Of a stretch of DNA of 64,000 bases, positions 11,910-25,673 are shown piece by piece (the first letter of the stretch is position 1; every line of letters begins with the position of its first letter). This stretch comes from Zonotrichia leucophrys gambelii (Eukaryota; Chordata; Aves; Passeriformes; Passerellidae): NCBI RefSeq assembly GCF_028769735.1, contig NC_088169.1, forward strand, positions 43,429,229 to 43,493,228, given 5' to 3'. Below the pieces are notes generated by a model. It had not been told where the DNA came from. It ran no database searches and saw nothing but the letters and a program-made list of their open reading frames with translations. A program made the position numbers and the translations under genes.

Positions 11910-12219
11910 AGAGACAGGACAAGGGGAAATGGTTTTAAACTGAAAGACTTTAGAATAGATATTAGGTAAAATAGCTATTAGGTAGATACTAGAATAGATA
12001 TTAGGTAGAATATCTACTGTGAGAGGGATTGAGGCACTGAAACAGGCTCCCCAGAAACTTGTGAGTGCCCTATCCCTGAAATGTTTAAGGCCAGGTTGGA
12101 TGGGCTCTAGCAACCTAGTGTAGTGGAAAGTGTCCTTGGCCTCAGCAGGGGACATGGAGATAAATTATCTTTAAGATCCAAATCAAACCATTCTATGATT
12201 CCAGGACTCTATGATTTGG
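11910..12219 (+). mobile_element. CR1 LINE, 3' end fragment
   Basis: Begins near 'gagacaggacaaggggaaat', the CR1 region encoding the C-terminal end of ORF2. It continues through 'ggccaggttggatgggctct' to a tail 'aaaccattctatgattcc' with a second 'ctatgattt'. A decayed direct repeat built on 'agaatagatattaggta' (about 11951-12010) lies inside it. Confidence 0.9.
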
Positions 12220-12917
12220 ACAACTTCTGAAGGAAAACACAGAAGAAGAGATGGAGGTAATGGGCTTTTTTAATTGCATAAAGAATGAGTTTGTCTAGAG
12301 TTATTTGCCACTTTCTAGAAAAAATATATAGACCTTGCTTTAATTACTTTTGTGAGGCTTTCAGCTAACTTAGTCTTATTTTACGTTTTCTGGGACATAT
12401 TTGATTTTTCCATCCTCCATTTTCTTTTTTAATTTCATTTTTCTTTAGCAAGGTACAAGCATATGCATTGTCTCCATGGAAACTAAATCTTAGGATTGCC
12501 ATCAGTACTGTCTTTTTTGGCTACTTGGTTACCCAAACACTGGGGCTGTGTGGGGTCAAACAGTCCCTATGCAAACAAGTTCATTTACAAAGGAAAAAAT
12601 AAATCTCTTTCAGGCTGCACTTGGTCCACCATTTTTCTTCTCCAGCTTTCTCTGTCTTGCAGTCTTGTTGAGTCTTGTGGGTTTTTTTCTTCTTTTCTTC
12701 TGTCCTTTTTTTTTTTCTTGTGCCTTGCAAATAAATGCTCAAAGACAATTTCCTCCCCTAAGTGCCTGCCTATGTGTTTATTCTGGGAAGTGATACCAAC
12801 CTGGGGTTGAGGGCAAGGCTTCCACTGTTTCAGTTAACTAGTTCTATAGAAGGTTTTACAGCTTCTATCAAATCAGGAAATAATTATTATCAAATAGTCT
12901 ATGAAATCAGAAAAAAA

Positions 12918-12954
12918 TATGGGCCAGATTCAGTGACACTGAATCTGGCCCATA
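12918..12954. repeat. 37-bp near-perfect palindrome
   Basis: Arms 12918-12935 and 12937-12954 are perfect reverse complements over 18 bases, separated by one base. Outside them, five of the next six positions (A run left, T-rich right) also roughly pair. It could extrude a cruciform or fold as a near loop-less RNA hairpin; the loop is too short for a standard microRNA precursor. No flanking duplication was seen. Confidence 0.95.
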
Positions 12955-15037
12955 ATATTTTCACTAGTCATGGAATCATACTGATTTCTAAGCCAGTTTG
13001 CATGATGACATTGCAAATGTTAAACAAAGTAAGTTTTCTTTTATCTGCCAAGAAATTAATATCTTTCTCCTGACACATCTACTACAAGAAAAGCTCCTGA
13101 GTTTATGCCAGAGTAATAAAATCTTCAGTGAATGGAAACTTAAAAATAATCCTATTCTAGTAGAGCTAAACAACTTTCTTTGCAGTAATGTACTTAAAAT
13201 ATCAGACAAGAAAAATGTGAGAAGTCTCTACAGCTTTTCTCTAGACACAGCTAGATGATCACTCTGACAGATTCCATTCTTTTGGTGCTTGGTTTTCTGT
13301 TACTGAAGTTTGTAATATCTTATTAAAATTCTCTTAGAGTGTAGAGATGTTTCAAGGAGCTTATTTCTTTCCACTAATATCTAGCTTCCTGATTATCAGT
13401 TCATTTGTGCTTTCCAAGGAATCATTTACTTTTTTGAGACAGCGTAATTTTTGTGCAAGCCTGACCGTTATCTCATTTGCTTGCAAAGTGACAATTAATT
13501 CCTGATATATAGCCTCTAGTGTACAGCCCGTGTCAGCTGCACTATGAAACACTCACTCACTCATCTTGAAATCTGTAGGAAAACATACCAAAACTTGCAT
13601 AAGGTTCAGGGGGGGATTGTTTGGTTTAGGTTTTTTCCTATAGAAATGAAATTAATGTTGACACGTACACATATTATCTGCTCTAAGGCCGCTTTTATTA
13701 ATTGGATTTAAAACTATACTACTCTGCATTGGATCCTCTAGTTATTTAATTTTCTTTTGAAATTTTCCAAAAGACTGACATTTTAGACATAAAGTCCCTC
13801 TGTGCACTTCTTTTAGATGCTTGCTATAAAAAACTAGCTAGTGTCTAGTGAGAACATGTATTGAAGTCACAAAATTACTTTCAAGTAAAAAATTAGACTG
13901 AGAATCTTTAAAAATGTGTAGGAAACTTTCTCCAACCACTTAATCACTGATTAACCAAACTATTTGGAATGGACATTTCCATGAGAGGTTAACAGGGCTC
14001 TTGTCTTGACATGTGTGAAAACCTTGTTCAGAGAAATCTGGGATCTAAGAGAAAGTCAGCTAACACATTAGATGTCTTTAAATGGTGGTCTGACTGATAA
14101 ACTTTTATGGACTGAAGTGATGTGAAGGGTAAAAAATAATTTTTAACTGAGGAATGATAGTGAGGCAGCAGATGGGAGAGAGCTTGAAGAAACTGTAGCA
14201 TAGTATGTAGGGTAAAAATATGTGAAGAGAAGTGGAACACAGGTTTCAATTAAATTTACACATTTGGATCACTGGGGATAGTCCAGATTTGAAAAGACAA
14301 AGGAAAGGACATAACAGCATTCTGCAAGCTGGAACAGAACTTTCCAATCCTCATACCTGCCTTAGCTTTTCTTCTAATGTTTACACAAGATTTAATTTAT
14401 TTTGCCTCTTAAGTTAGAGCAAAGCACCCGGCTAAGTATATATATATTCTTTAAAATATTTTTTCATTAAGGTAAATAAAGTCTTCATAGCACTAGTATA
14501 AGGGGTTCCATTCCATTCCTGCTGAAGTAGCAGTAAATTTCAAAGTGTTTTTAATTAATGCTGTCTACATTAATGAATGTTTAACCAATGTAATATATCT
14601 ATCCCCTTATCTGCAATAATGAACTCCAGCAGCAAAAAGACAAGAAAGAAAAACTATACAGTGTTAAAAGATAAGACAAAAATAACCCCAGAGCTAACAT
14701 ATATTATTTACCAGTCACAGGCTGCAATCTAAAGCTTAGATGAAGAAAAAGAAAATTTTGATTTGGTATTTCTGAGCTTAGTAGGGCTACCACAACACCC
14801 TCACTAGATTGCAACTGCAAATATTTACTTGATTCTTTGTCCAATATTTTTTCTTTAAATCTCCTAACTATCTCCATTTTCTACAAAGTTACACTCTCAT
14901 GGAAAGTACTTGGAACTATACTTGAAGTTCACAAATCTAAAAATGTCAGAACATGAAAATACCCAGGTCTATCAAACATTTGGCAGAGCAAGTTTATCTA
15001 TAAGATCTATCAGGCAAGTGCATGAGGACATTGTATG

Positions 15038-16404
15038 AGGACAACCTTCAAAAAGGGCAAGAAGGGGCCTGGTAACTATGTGCCAGTCAGCCTCATCTCT
15101 ATCTACATGGATAAAGGAGGAACAGGAAGAGTCAGCATGCATTCACTACAGATAAATCGTGCTTGACCAACTTAATTGTCTTCTAGGATGATAAAACTGT
15201 CTGGATGGATGTGGGAAGAGTAGTGAGTATTGTCTATCTTGACTTTAGCAAGGTTTTCAACACTTTCTCTCACAATATCCTCACTGATGAACTGAGGAAG
15301 TGTGGACAGAATGGGAAGTAGACAATGAGGTGGAGTGAGGTGGACTGGCTGAATGGCAGACCACCCTGAATGGCAGACCACCCTCACACCAGAGGGTCAT
15401 AATCAGTGGCACAGGATCTAGTTGGAGGCCAGTCAAAAATGGCGTCCCTCAAGGTCCCTCAAGGGTCCAGTATTGCTTAACTTATCAATCAATCACTTGG
15501 AGGGACAGAGGCCTCTTCAGCAAGTTCACTGAGGACACAAACCTGTGAGGAGTAGCTGATACCCCAGAGGGCTGTGCAGCCCTTCAGAAGGACCCAACAG
15601 TCAGCAGAGATGGGCAGAGGAGAACCATCTGAAATTCAACAAAGACTACAAATGTAGAGTCCTACACCTGGGAAAGAATAACCCCATGCACCAGCACAGG
15701 CTGGGGGCTGACCTGCTGGACAGCAGTTCTGCGGAGAAGGACCTGGACGTCCTGGTGAACAACAAGCTGTCCACAAGCCAGCAGTGTGACTTTGTGGCCA
15801 AGAAGGACAACGATGTCCTGGGGTCCATTAGGAAAAGCTTTGCCACTAGATCAAGGGACTACTAAACCCTAGTGAGGCCACATATGAAGTACCATGTCCA
15901 GTTCTGGTTTCCTTGGTAGAAAAGAAACCTGGAGATCCTGGAAGAGGTCCAATGGATGGCAATGGAGACGGTTGCAATGGGCAATGGACTGGAGCATCTC
16001 TTTTACAAGAAAGGGCTGAGAGAGTTGGGCCTGTTTAGCCTCGAGAAGAGAAGTCCGAGAGGAACCTCATCAATATCTATAAGTATCTGAAGGGAGGGTG
16101 TCAGGATGGTATTTCCAGGCTCTGCTTGGTGGTGCTGAGCAATATGACAAGAGGCAATGGGTGGAAACTGATGCACAGGAAGTTCCACCTGAATATGAGG
16201 AAAAACTTCTTTACTGTGTGGGTGACCATACATTGGAACAGACTGACCAGAGAGATTGTGTTCAGACTGTTCTTGAATGTCTTCAGTGGGGGAGACTCCA
16301 AAATCCTGTGACATGTGCTCTAGGATGACCCTGCTTGAGCAGTGAGGTTGGACCAGATGACCCACTGTGGTGCCTTCCAACCTTACCCATTCTGTGATTC
16401 TGTG
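15038..16404 (+). pseudogene. CR1 LINE, long reverse-transcriptase relic
   Basis: Starts near text encoding KKGKKGPGNY and ends with 'cattctgtgattctgtg'. RT motif A is still readable near 15232 (VYLDFSKVFNT), while the active-site motif reads FTED near 15522. Multiple stops and frameshifts break the frame. A 17-bp tandem duplication lies at 15349-15382 and a 10-bp one near 15444-15465. The post-RT part (15640-16330) has recognisable blocks such as NNKLSTSQQCDFVAKK. It is antisense to GPC5 and contributes several chance open frames on both strands. Confidence 0.93.
15349..15382 (+). repeat. 17-bp tandem duplication within CR1
   Basis: Bases 15349-15365 and 15366-15382 are identical ('ctgaatggcagaccacc'). 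Confidence 0.9.
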
Positions 16405-16810
16405 CCATAAAAAAAATTAAATATATACAGACATAGTTGCTATCATGAAATGACATATATATGTATATGTATATATGAATAATCTGCATGTAAGTAGGAA
16501 ATTTCTTATTCTCTAGATACATGCACACAGAGTAACGCTATTCCTTTCTTGCTTTTCTTGCCTCTCTTTTCAGCCCTCCTTTGTTTGTTTCTTTTCTTTA
16601 TTTTTTTATTTCTGGGGCATGTATTGTCTTCCCTTTTTTTCCAATGTTTTATCTTCTTGCTTGTCTTCTCCATTAAATTTTTACTAGTATATATCTCATA
16701 TTTCAGTTTTTTCCCCCTAGAGCAGTGTTGCATTTTGCCACAATTTTCATCTGCCTTTCAGTGAATATTTTCTGCTTCTACTCATCTTTACTCTTTTCCA
16801 GAACCTTTGC

Positions 16811-16826
16811 TTTTTTTTTTTTTTTT
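16811..16826 (+). repeat. Poly-T run (16)
   Basis: Uninterrupted T16. It has no LINE body attached that I can recognise. Confidence 0.9.
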
Positions 16827-18080
16827 CTCCTCCATTCAGCTATTTAGTTATTACTATTCAGATATCCATTTGTAATCTTTATCTTTAGGTCACACTCTAA
16901 CTGTGTAGCTGTAAACTGCATGCAGCACACACACATAAGTATCATATTATAGTTTTAGGATGCGTTTCTATGCAAAGCTTAAGTTATATTTTAATTCATT
17001 TAAATATGACAGCAATAGATGTGAGTAGGCAGAAAAAAAGGTCGTCTTCAGCATATTTGGGAGATGTAGTGAGTGGGATCTATTACTTTAATAAATGATG
17101 TATTTCATTCAGTTTTCAGCTTGTTTTGAAAAGCCCCATTGCCATTCTGTTCATACTCTGCCCAATGTAGCACTTCCTGTTGATCTTAAAGACAGTCAAT
17201 AAGAGCTACTGCAGGATTACACAGACCTTCTCTGTCTTTTGTTTTCTGCATAGATATCAATTTGTTAAACAATCTGAATCTTTGATGACTTACAAAACAG
17301 TTCAGCTAATGGTCCATGCTTTAATGCATCTTATCAGCAGCAAACATCTGCCTAAAACTGGCTGTGCTTTCATGACTGTCAGGCTCTAGGGGAAATGTGA
17401 AGATAGATGTCATTTTGCTGATCAGGTTTAAAACAAGGACTGAAAGATAAAAGATTCCTGGTTCTAAGCAGCAACTCCATGTAAATAATTTATAGTCCAA
17501 AAATAATATGCTATTCAACACTTAGAGGAAGGAATCTTCTTCTGTGTCTCTGTTATAATAATTCCTTTAGAATTCTTCCAATTAATATTCAAAGATTACC
17601 AACTTCCTATCTATAAATGAGTTGCTTATTAATAATACATAAGCTGTTCTCCTTTCTTTTGATGAGGCAGAGCACAACATGCTGCAAAGGGCATTGACAG
17701 GAAAATACATGCTTTGGAACTGTTGTGAAGCTATTTACCATTCATGAAGTAACTTACTAATAATAGTTGCCTGCTTATGAAAACTCAAATGTCAAGATTT
17801 TAACAGGGCACTGAGATCAAAAAGGATTAGTAATGAATGACCTAGAACTGAATTCTTTCTTATAAAACCACATAGAGCAAAGTGTTCAATCTGATTTGCA
17901 CATACATGTGCAACACATGCAACAATTTCTGTTTGCTGGAAAATTCAGCGGAGAAATATGACAAGCAAAAAAACTGTTTGTAAATACCTTATTTACTGGC
18001 TATAGATATCAATAAATGACAACATAAATAAAGGGATCTTTACATCAGTGTGCCTTTGAGGAAACAGAGAAACTATTCAT

Positions 18081-18218
18081 AAAATCAAAAAATCAAATAT
18101 GCAGAGTTGGAAGGGACCCATCAGGATTGTTGAGTCCAACTCCTGGCACTGCACAGGACACCCCAAGAGTCACACCATGTGCCTGAAAATGTTGCCCAAG
18201 CAATGCCTTAACTCACTG
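18081..18218 (-). mobile_element. CR1 LINE, 3' end fragment, reverse orientation
   Basis: 'gagttggaagggacccatca' followed by 'gttgagtccaactcctggca' and 'accccaagagtcacaccatg' is the reverse complement of a CR1 3' end. The tail repeats read 'aaaatcaaaaaatcaaa', decayed. Confidence 0.88.
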
Positions 18219-18685
18219 GACAAAAGCTAAGTAAAGGTTGCCTTCCACACCCAACATCAATTTATCTAAAGCATGTACAAATCAAACACAATAACTGTAG
18301 AGCAGTGATGTACTGAATGAAACTTCATAACTACATGCCGATCATTTTGACATGTTCAGCTGTTTAATATCATGCCTGACTGCTCCTTTATGGCTTATGA
18401 TTTTCTTTTGTTAAATATGACAAGTCTAAATAAATCTGAACCCAAGTGAATTAAAACACTGATTTATTTACTTTGGCTAAAATCCCATATGAACAAACTG
18501 AATTCATGGTTTTGCTATTGCTAATTCAATGATAGAAATTTACAACCATCTAAGAATTCATCTAATTGCTGCATATTCTGTAATTCCACTGCAGAAGCAT
18601 GTGTATAGATCCTTTAAGATAAAAGACCATCAGACACTATTCCTCACAGGAGGGACCAACACCATTATCCAAGACAAATTTTTTC

Positions 18686-18707
18686 TTTTTTTTTTTTTTT
18701 TTTTTTT
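18686..18707 (+). repeat. Poly-T run (22)
   Basis: Uninterrupted T22, likely length-polymorphic. Confidence 0.9.
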
Positions 18708-19010
18708 AATAAGTAGAGAAGCCAAGACTTTGCTGGCTCTTAAAATAAATTTGAAAATGGTTTATACATGGTAAATGTGGCATTGTATTGATCAAATAAA
18801 CTAGTATGTTATAAACACTAGAATAATGTTTCCTAAAGGACAAAAATGGATTGCACACAAATGAGCAGTCTGCTCAGGCAGCATCACTAAGCCATACCAA
18901 GATCTAGTTAGTATTGTAAAAACTAAAGTTAATCAGCACAGCATTGGGATGGGAAGGAAAATATACGTGACAGCATTTTGTCTACTTTATAAAATAAATC
19001 TCAGTGATTA

Positions 19011-19052
19011 GTTTATTTTTCTTAGGAGATAACTGGTTTATTTTTCTTAGGA
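19011..19052 (+). repeat. 17-bp direct repeat, period 25
   Basis: 'gtttatttttcttagga' occurs at 19011-19027 and again at 19036-19052. Confidence 0.9.
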
Positions 19053-20392
19053 CAATCTCTTCTATGGTCCTGCCTTTAAAAAGAACTAGAGTTGAAACAA
19101 ATTTAATACAGTACATCTCTATTTTTCTTTAGATTAAAAGTTTTCCAGAGCAATAGGCTGGCACACAAATAGGAAAGAAACACTGTTCTCAAACGCGGTC
19201 CTGATTTTGCACAATTTTTCTTACATCTGTGACATACATGTTTATCTCTTTATGATTTCATCATATCACTTTCTATATTTCCCTGACGTGTTGGAAAATG
19301 CTGACTGAAAAAATGTAGCTGTCAAAATAAACAAGCAACTGTGAAAGACAAAAGAACTAGAGGTACAAGAAAATTAGGAGGTAGAATTTGTGTGAAAAAA
19401 AAATGAGAAAAAGCCTTCTTTCTTGAGAGGCAATTACTATTAAGTTTTCAAAGCTACATCAATTATTGTGCTAAGACAGTACACAAAAAAAAGAAAAAAA
19501 ACCCCACCAAACTGCTGCCCCATCCCCAAAATAGATGCAAAAAGGAAAAAAAAATTATAAATAATTCATGTTTCAATTTACCACAAAAGAACTAAGTTTC
19601 AATTTATATGGAAAATCAGTTTCTTGTTTTTCTTCTAAGAATTTGTCATGGCAAAGAAAAGGATAGCAATAATGTCACTGAAGTCTCTATTTCCTGTTAA
19701 TTTGTGCCTCTTAGAAACCAAAAGGCCAATTGGAATCTGATAAGAGCAAATTGCAATGAAATTGATAGGAAGTCTTCTAGGAAGATCGGAAGGATCTTAT
19801 TGTTTGAATTTGAAAGATAGTTTTCCAAAATAAGCATGACTAACTGCACTAAATTCTATGCTTTCTATTTAAAAACACAACTTAAAAGATCTTAAAAATG
19901 TGAGTCAAGTATTGCCTGAGTTTCTGCTGCCTTGAATATGAATGTGAGTGTGAACATAGAAACATACAGTTTCCATTCAGTGGAATAAATTTCACTGAAA
20001 TACCTTCTTGATACGGAAGAAAAGCTGCCATCCTCACTGGAGTAATACCAGTAGGGACATACAGTTGCAAATCTAGAAGTTTAATTTCTGAACGCCTGTA
20101 GCAGAAGCAGCAGCCATGACCAAATTCTGTATAGCAGAAGAACCATGTTGATGCGTGCTAAGGAGGAAGCAGAGGATGACAGGACTAATAAATCCATTCC
20201 TGAAGAGTTTAAATTCAGTTTCTGCAAGAGTTTTCTCCTTTGGTCACAAGATTTACCTCTCTTGCCCTGCAAGCAAATCTATCAGAATAAGACTGCTTAC
20301 TCATAGTTGCCCTTCCCCACCCTCTTGCAATAAATGAAGATAGTAGTTTTTTTTTAATTCAATATAATCCTATGATACTGATATTTTAATGG

Positions 20393-20515
20393 ATAATATA
20401 ATATAATATAATATAATATAATATAATATAATATAATATAATATAATATAATATAATATTTCCGAATATAATATAATATTTCTGAATATAATATAATATT
20501 TCTGAATATAATATA
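20393..20515 (+). repeat. (AATAT)n microsatellite with a 20-bp higher-order end
   Basis: Pure pentamer repeats run from about 20393 to 20458. About two and a half copies of a 20-bp unit follow, in which the pentamer block is capped by 'tccg' or 'tctg'. The array creates a spurious minus-strand frame rich in I, L and Y. Confidence 0.95.
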
Positions 20516-23500
20516 AGCAAGATGTTGGATATATTTATTTGAAAACAAAAAACGTGGGTTTAGCATGCTGGAAGGAACTTCACTGTCAAAGATCTCAGCT
20601 TGTTTGAAAGGTGTTATCTGATTCATAAGATGGTTCAGATACACATAAAGCTCTGCATATAAAACCAAGAAGCCTCTAAGTCTGTACAACTGCACAAAAT
20701 GATTTCTGAAGTTTTGGCCAGGTTATTTTATCACAGTAGGGTGGTCAGACATAATTTACCTCTGGTAAGACAATTGCAAGATTTTCCCAGGGAATGAGGC
20801 AAAGATGAGCCTGTAGTTCCTTGGGCTGACCTTCAGGCTTCTCTTTCTTTCCAGTCATCATGTACTTTCCCAGATTTCCATGATGTTCCAAAGATGACAG
20901 AGAGCAGCCTTGCAAGGACATCAGCCAACTTTCTCAATTCTCTTGTTGCTGTCCCGAAGTCTGTACACTGCTTCTGTCCTTCCTTACTTCATTCAGGGTA
21001 CTGAACTCCCTGATTTTATAGTGATTGCAGCCAAAGTTACTGCCAACTGACATATCCCTAGGAAGTTCCTGTTCCTGAATATCTGTTCTGTCTGAGAGCC
21101 TTCATGTAAAGAAACAATACAAACACTTTCACAAAATTAAGAGCAATTCAGCTGTCGAAGTCAATGAAATTGGAAAATGTGGACAGAGCTGAAAATTAAA
21201 AAAAAAAAGCACAAAAAATATACAGGGTAAAACACTAAGATTTTACCAACTGTAGCAGTTTTTGATAAATCTCTAGGTTAAGTAAATGGGAACTCTTATT
21301 TTGGTAATATATTGCATCTTAAAAATAAATTCAGTTTTCATTGATTTTGAAAGTAACACTTGCAAGTATGAAGGTAATAGCTTTTTGATTGATTCAGTCA
21401 GAATGATTTAGGCTTTGTGAATAAAGGGGAAATTAATCAGTAAGGGTTGATTTAGGGCCTCTTTCATAATATGGATTTCCATTTTTGTGTGTCATTGTTC
21501 TGTTGTTAAAAACCTGATGGACTGTTTGCACCGTGGTGAATGATTAAATGTCTGTAACTAGGAGTGACTGAGAAGTGAGGCTATCTTTAAAGAATTAAAG
21601 CCTTCCTGAAATTAAATTCAACAATCAAATCTAATGTAAGAAAGTCTGCAGGAACCTATAAAGTAAACAAGCAGAAATGAAAACATTTTCCATTTCAGAC
21701 AGAGCAGCTCAGAAAGGAGAACTATTGCAGAAATTAACTTTCAGCAAGTGAAAAAATTGGTTAGGAGGCAATAAAGAAATTAATTGAGGCATTTGTGACA
21801 GGCACTCAGCATGTTAAACACTTCCACTGTACACAGAACTAGTTTGACAAGAATCACCACATAAAGTTGTTCCCTACTGGACTTTGAGTTTCCTTTTTTT
21901 TCCCCATGTAGATAAATGCTACCTCAGCAAGGGCCAAAACAATATTAGACTTGCTAAGGAAAGCTGTGATTGAAATGGAGGTTACTGGATAGTGAGCTGA
22001 ACAAGTAGTTTTTTGGCCTTTTCTCTATTAAAAATAATTATTCAGGAAATGTTGGATTACAGGAGTAGATACCAGTTTTGTGCCAAAATTTCTGTAAACT
22101 AATCTACTTTCATGCCATTGGACTAGAACTATTACAAGACAGAACCACAAATAAAATTCCAAACAATGCTCGTTTCTTTTCCCTCACAGACAAGACTAAA
22201 GAGGTCCCCGTTATCTGCTACCTTCAAGCAGAGGACATTCCCACCATAGTTATTTTTCTCTAGCCACAAAACCAGACAAGGTTATAGGATATTTCAGTGA
22301 TTATGCATAAAGATGCTTTCTGTATGCGCATTTGTAAGTGTATATACTTATATAACTTGCTAAAAGGAAGAAAGAAATTTATAAAACCTATGTAGAAACA
22401 GACATTAAGTAGATTATTTTTAATGCTTGCATATATCATCATGTATTTCTCCTCATAATTATCTATAACTCAACTAGTTTAAATGAAAAATAAAGTAGCA
22501 ATCATGGAATAGGTTTGTATCATAAGACCTTGTTAATAATAGCATATATTTTAATGACTCATGAACTTACAGCTTACAAACTGATATTTCATCTGTTTCC
22601 TGAAACTGACTTAACTGATTATGAGCTAGTCCCTTTTAGAAATGTTCTTTTTAAAGACAACATAGTTTAAAAAAAACTAGTAAAATATTACTTCAAAAGC
22701 TTGAGTAGTGATACTATGCTATCAGAGCACTTGAACAGAAAACTGATCCTGGCAAACAACCGACATATACTCAGAAAACATGTACATGCATACTTTCATA
22801 AGTCCAGAAACAGCATTAAGTTAGATGCATGAATATAATTATTCAGTTGTTTGAGATGAGTGCAACAAGTGTATTCTTTCCTTTTCCAGATTGCTGTATG
22901 GTTACTAGCAGTTTTCTCTACTACATTCTGTTAATAAGGCCATGATTAGGCATGGGAGGAAGCCAGCTGTTTATGTTGATTGCTGTGCTCCACGTAGATA
23001 TATAGATAATGGTACAGTCTAGTGAAACAAAATCAATATGCAGTCAGATTCATAAGCAAGCACAAACAATGGCATGAGACTTTTCTAGACAACTCTTCCC
23101 TGCTTCCGGGGTTTCAAAGAGGAAAAAGTCATAAATACCAAGCACCTCACTGTATTACCATAAGAAGACTACAGAATAAGGCAAAGAGAACCCTGTGCAG
23201 TTCTTCACATCCTGGAAGTACATGTTCCTGCAGACAATCACACATGCAAAAATGAAAATTGTTCTGTTTTCCCTTGAACATGGCAGATAAATGCCAAATT
23301 TACCATCATTTCTATCAGGCACCATGGGTGGCCTGTTTAGAGCAGTTTTGATTTAAAACAACAGAATCATTTCCAGATGCTTATAAAAGAAAAGGAAGAG
23401 ATATAAGAGTAAAGAGTTTACTTTTTAAAAGCTTCATTATATCTGAGTTTTACAAGGCAGCACTAAAGACACTACTGTTACAAAACAGTGTGACTAATGG

Positions 23501-24955
23501 TAGAAAATTATTTTTTTTCTAAATGCACTGGAATACAGAGGTATCACCAACAATAAAATTATTGCAACTTCTTTCCCAAAAACCCCAAGAACTCCATGAA
23601 GATTATAGTTTGCTTTATTCTACACTGCCAGTGTATTTTATATACTGACTTTTTCCAGTCAGCTAAACTGGCTGGAAAACGTGTAGACCGCATTACAGAT
23701 GGAAATACAAAAGTTATAGCGTGCAGGTGGGTAAGTCAGAGGAATCAATTAAGGGTCCAACAAAGCTCTTGCAGGGAGCAGATCTCTACTATTTTGGCAA
23801 ACTATTAGGAGGCATCAGCTGAGGAAAAAGTCTTTGAAAGTCTAAGTGATCATCCAAACTTTAAATCGAAGTGTACGGCAGGCAGGCTGGCAAATGCTGT
23901 TTAGACAGGCATTCCTTTTCTCACCTCTCAATATTCTCTCACTTCTGTTTCCCATGACTTTCTGCTGTGCAGTACTCCAAAGGAAGTAGGCTTATTGGGA
24001 ATATCATGGCCTTATCCTTGCAGACTACTCTGCAAGCTGCTACTGATGCTGATATCTGGCTAGTTTGGATACCTCCTCAGTATTCACCACCACTTCATTT
24101 CCCATTAATAACTTACTTAAAATGAGACACACATTCTGAGTGCTTTCTGAAATATTATCAAAAAACCATAAAAAACAGTGCTAAAAATAATAGAAAATGG
24201 CACAACTAAAATAAATAGGAATAAAGGAATAAAATCTTTTGCTGAAATAGATGTACATTTTATGAAAATTTGGGAGCATGAAGTACTGAATTAATGATTT
24301 TTCAGAATGAATACTTTCAAAGGTCTTTTGATAATAGCTGCACTGTCTTACTTATTTTCTACTGTTCGTTTTATTCTACTTTTTTCTTGCTAATACAGAA
24401 ACAGATTGCTTGCTGTGGTCACTGTAATAAAGGATTTTTTAAGATGGCAATTTAATTTCATTTGGATATTTCTAGGCAAGAACTGTGCTATAAACACTTA
24501 CTAATGCATTTTTTTGCTACTTCATGTCAGATAACATATTGCAGAGACAACTGTTATACTAAACACTCTGGAGGACACTTTTCAGTATTTTCTATTACTA
24601 GTCCACTGGAAATTGGATATTTTTATTTTCTTCTACTTGGGAGAGACAGGAATGCGATGGACTGGAGAGCTGGAATTGCAATTTTTACAAGCAGTTTTGG
24701 AGTTTAAAAGTTGAAGATTGGTCTAAATATCTTTCTCTTTGAAGGCACAGTATCTATATTCACTATTCCCCAAGTATTTATATACACATTTTGAATGAGT
24801 TACATTTTGTGTTCAAGTATGCGTTATTTATTGTTATTTATCTATCCAAGTGCACAGACTCATTTCCAATAATACAGTGCAATTAAACATGTTGCCAAGA
24901 CAGGCCTGCATGAAATCCATTAATTCACAGCAAAACACTGCTTCAAAGAGTCATT

Positions 24956-25025
24956 AAAAAAAAAAAAAAACCACAAAAAAAACCAACAGAAAAAAAACCC
25001 AAAAAAACCCACTCACACAAAAAAA
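24956..25025 (+). repeat. A-rich low-complexity tract
   Basis: A15 followed by A7-8 blocks separated by 'cc' or 'ccaac'. It directly abuts the 5' truncation point of the next CR1. Confidence 0.85.
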
Positions 25026-25673
25026 TTCTGCACTCGGGGAGGAATAACTCCAGGCACAAGCACAGGCTGGGGACCACACAATTGGGAAGCAGGTTGGCAG
25101 AAAAGGACCTGAGGGTACTGGTGGACACCAAGCTGAGCATGAGCCAGTGATGTACCTCTGTGGCAAAGACCACCAGTAGTCTTCCTCACTTTACAAGTGT
25201 TGCTCGCAGGTCAGGGCAGGTGATCCTGGAGAGAATCCAGGGAAGGGTCACAAAGATAATTGACTGGACTATATTTTGTGTAAGAAGACACCGTGACAGC
25301 TGAGGCCATTCAGCCTAAAGAAGGCTCAGGGAATCTCATGAATGTGCATGAATACCTGAAGGGTATAAAGAAGAGGTCTCTCATCCAAGAGCCAGGGTCT
25401 CTTGGATGGTGCCCAGCGGCAGCCCATGGGCACCCACTGAAACACATGAGGTTCCCTCTCAACATCAGGAAGCACTTTGTCCCTGTAAGGGTGACCATAC
25501 ACTGGCATGAGCTGCCTGAAGTGGTTTTGGAGTCTCCATCTCAGAGGTATTCCAGAACTGTTTTGACATGGTCCTTGGCAGTTCACTCTGGGTGACCCTG
25601 CTGGAGCAGAGGGGTTGGGCTGTATGATCACCAGAGGTCCCGTCCATCCTCAGCACATCCATGAATCTGTGAT
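25026..25673 (+). mobile_element. CR1 LINE, 3' part
   Basis: Starts in post-RT ORF2 text ('ggcagaaaaggacctgaggg' near 25095) and ends with 'catgaatctgtgat'. The frames are broken. It includes the block encoding HPLKHMRFPLNIRKHFV near 25430, typical of the CR1 C-terminal region. It is antisense to GPC5. Confidence 0.88.

Noticed and set aside
12918..12954. MicroRNA hairpin interpretation of the palindrome
   Set aside because: A one-base loop and fully perfect arms do not fit a Drosha/Dicer precursor.
16003..16380. 125-codon minus-strand frame
   Set aside because: Antisense shadow of the CR1 at 15.0-16.4 kb.
20354..20695. 113-codon minus-strand frame
   Set aside because: About half of it is translated (AATAT)n microsatellite.
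22078..22263. 61-codon plus frame with an acceptor-like 'ctcacag' inside
   Set aside because: No donor, no recognised protein and opposite strand to GPC5; a lone weak acceptor is common by chance.
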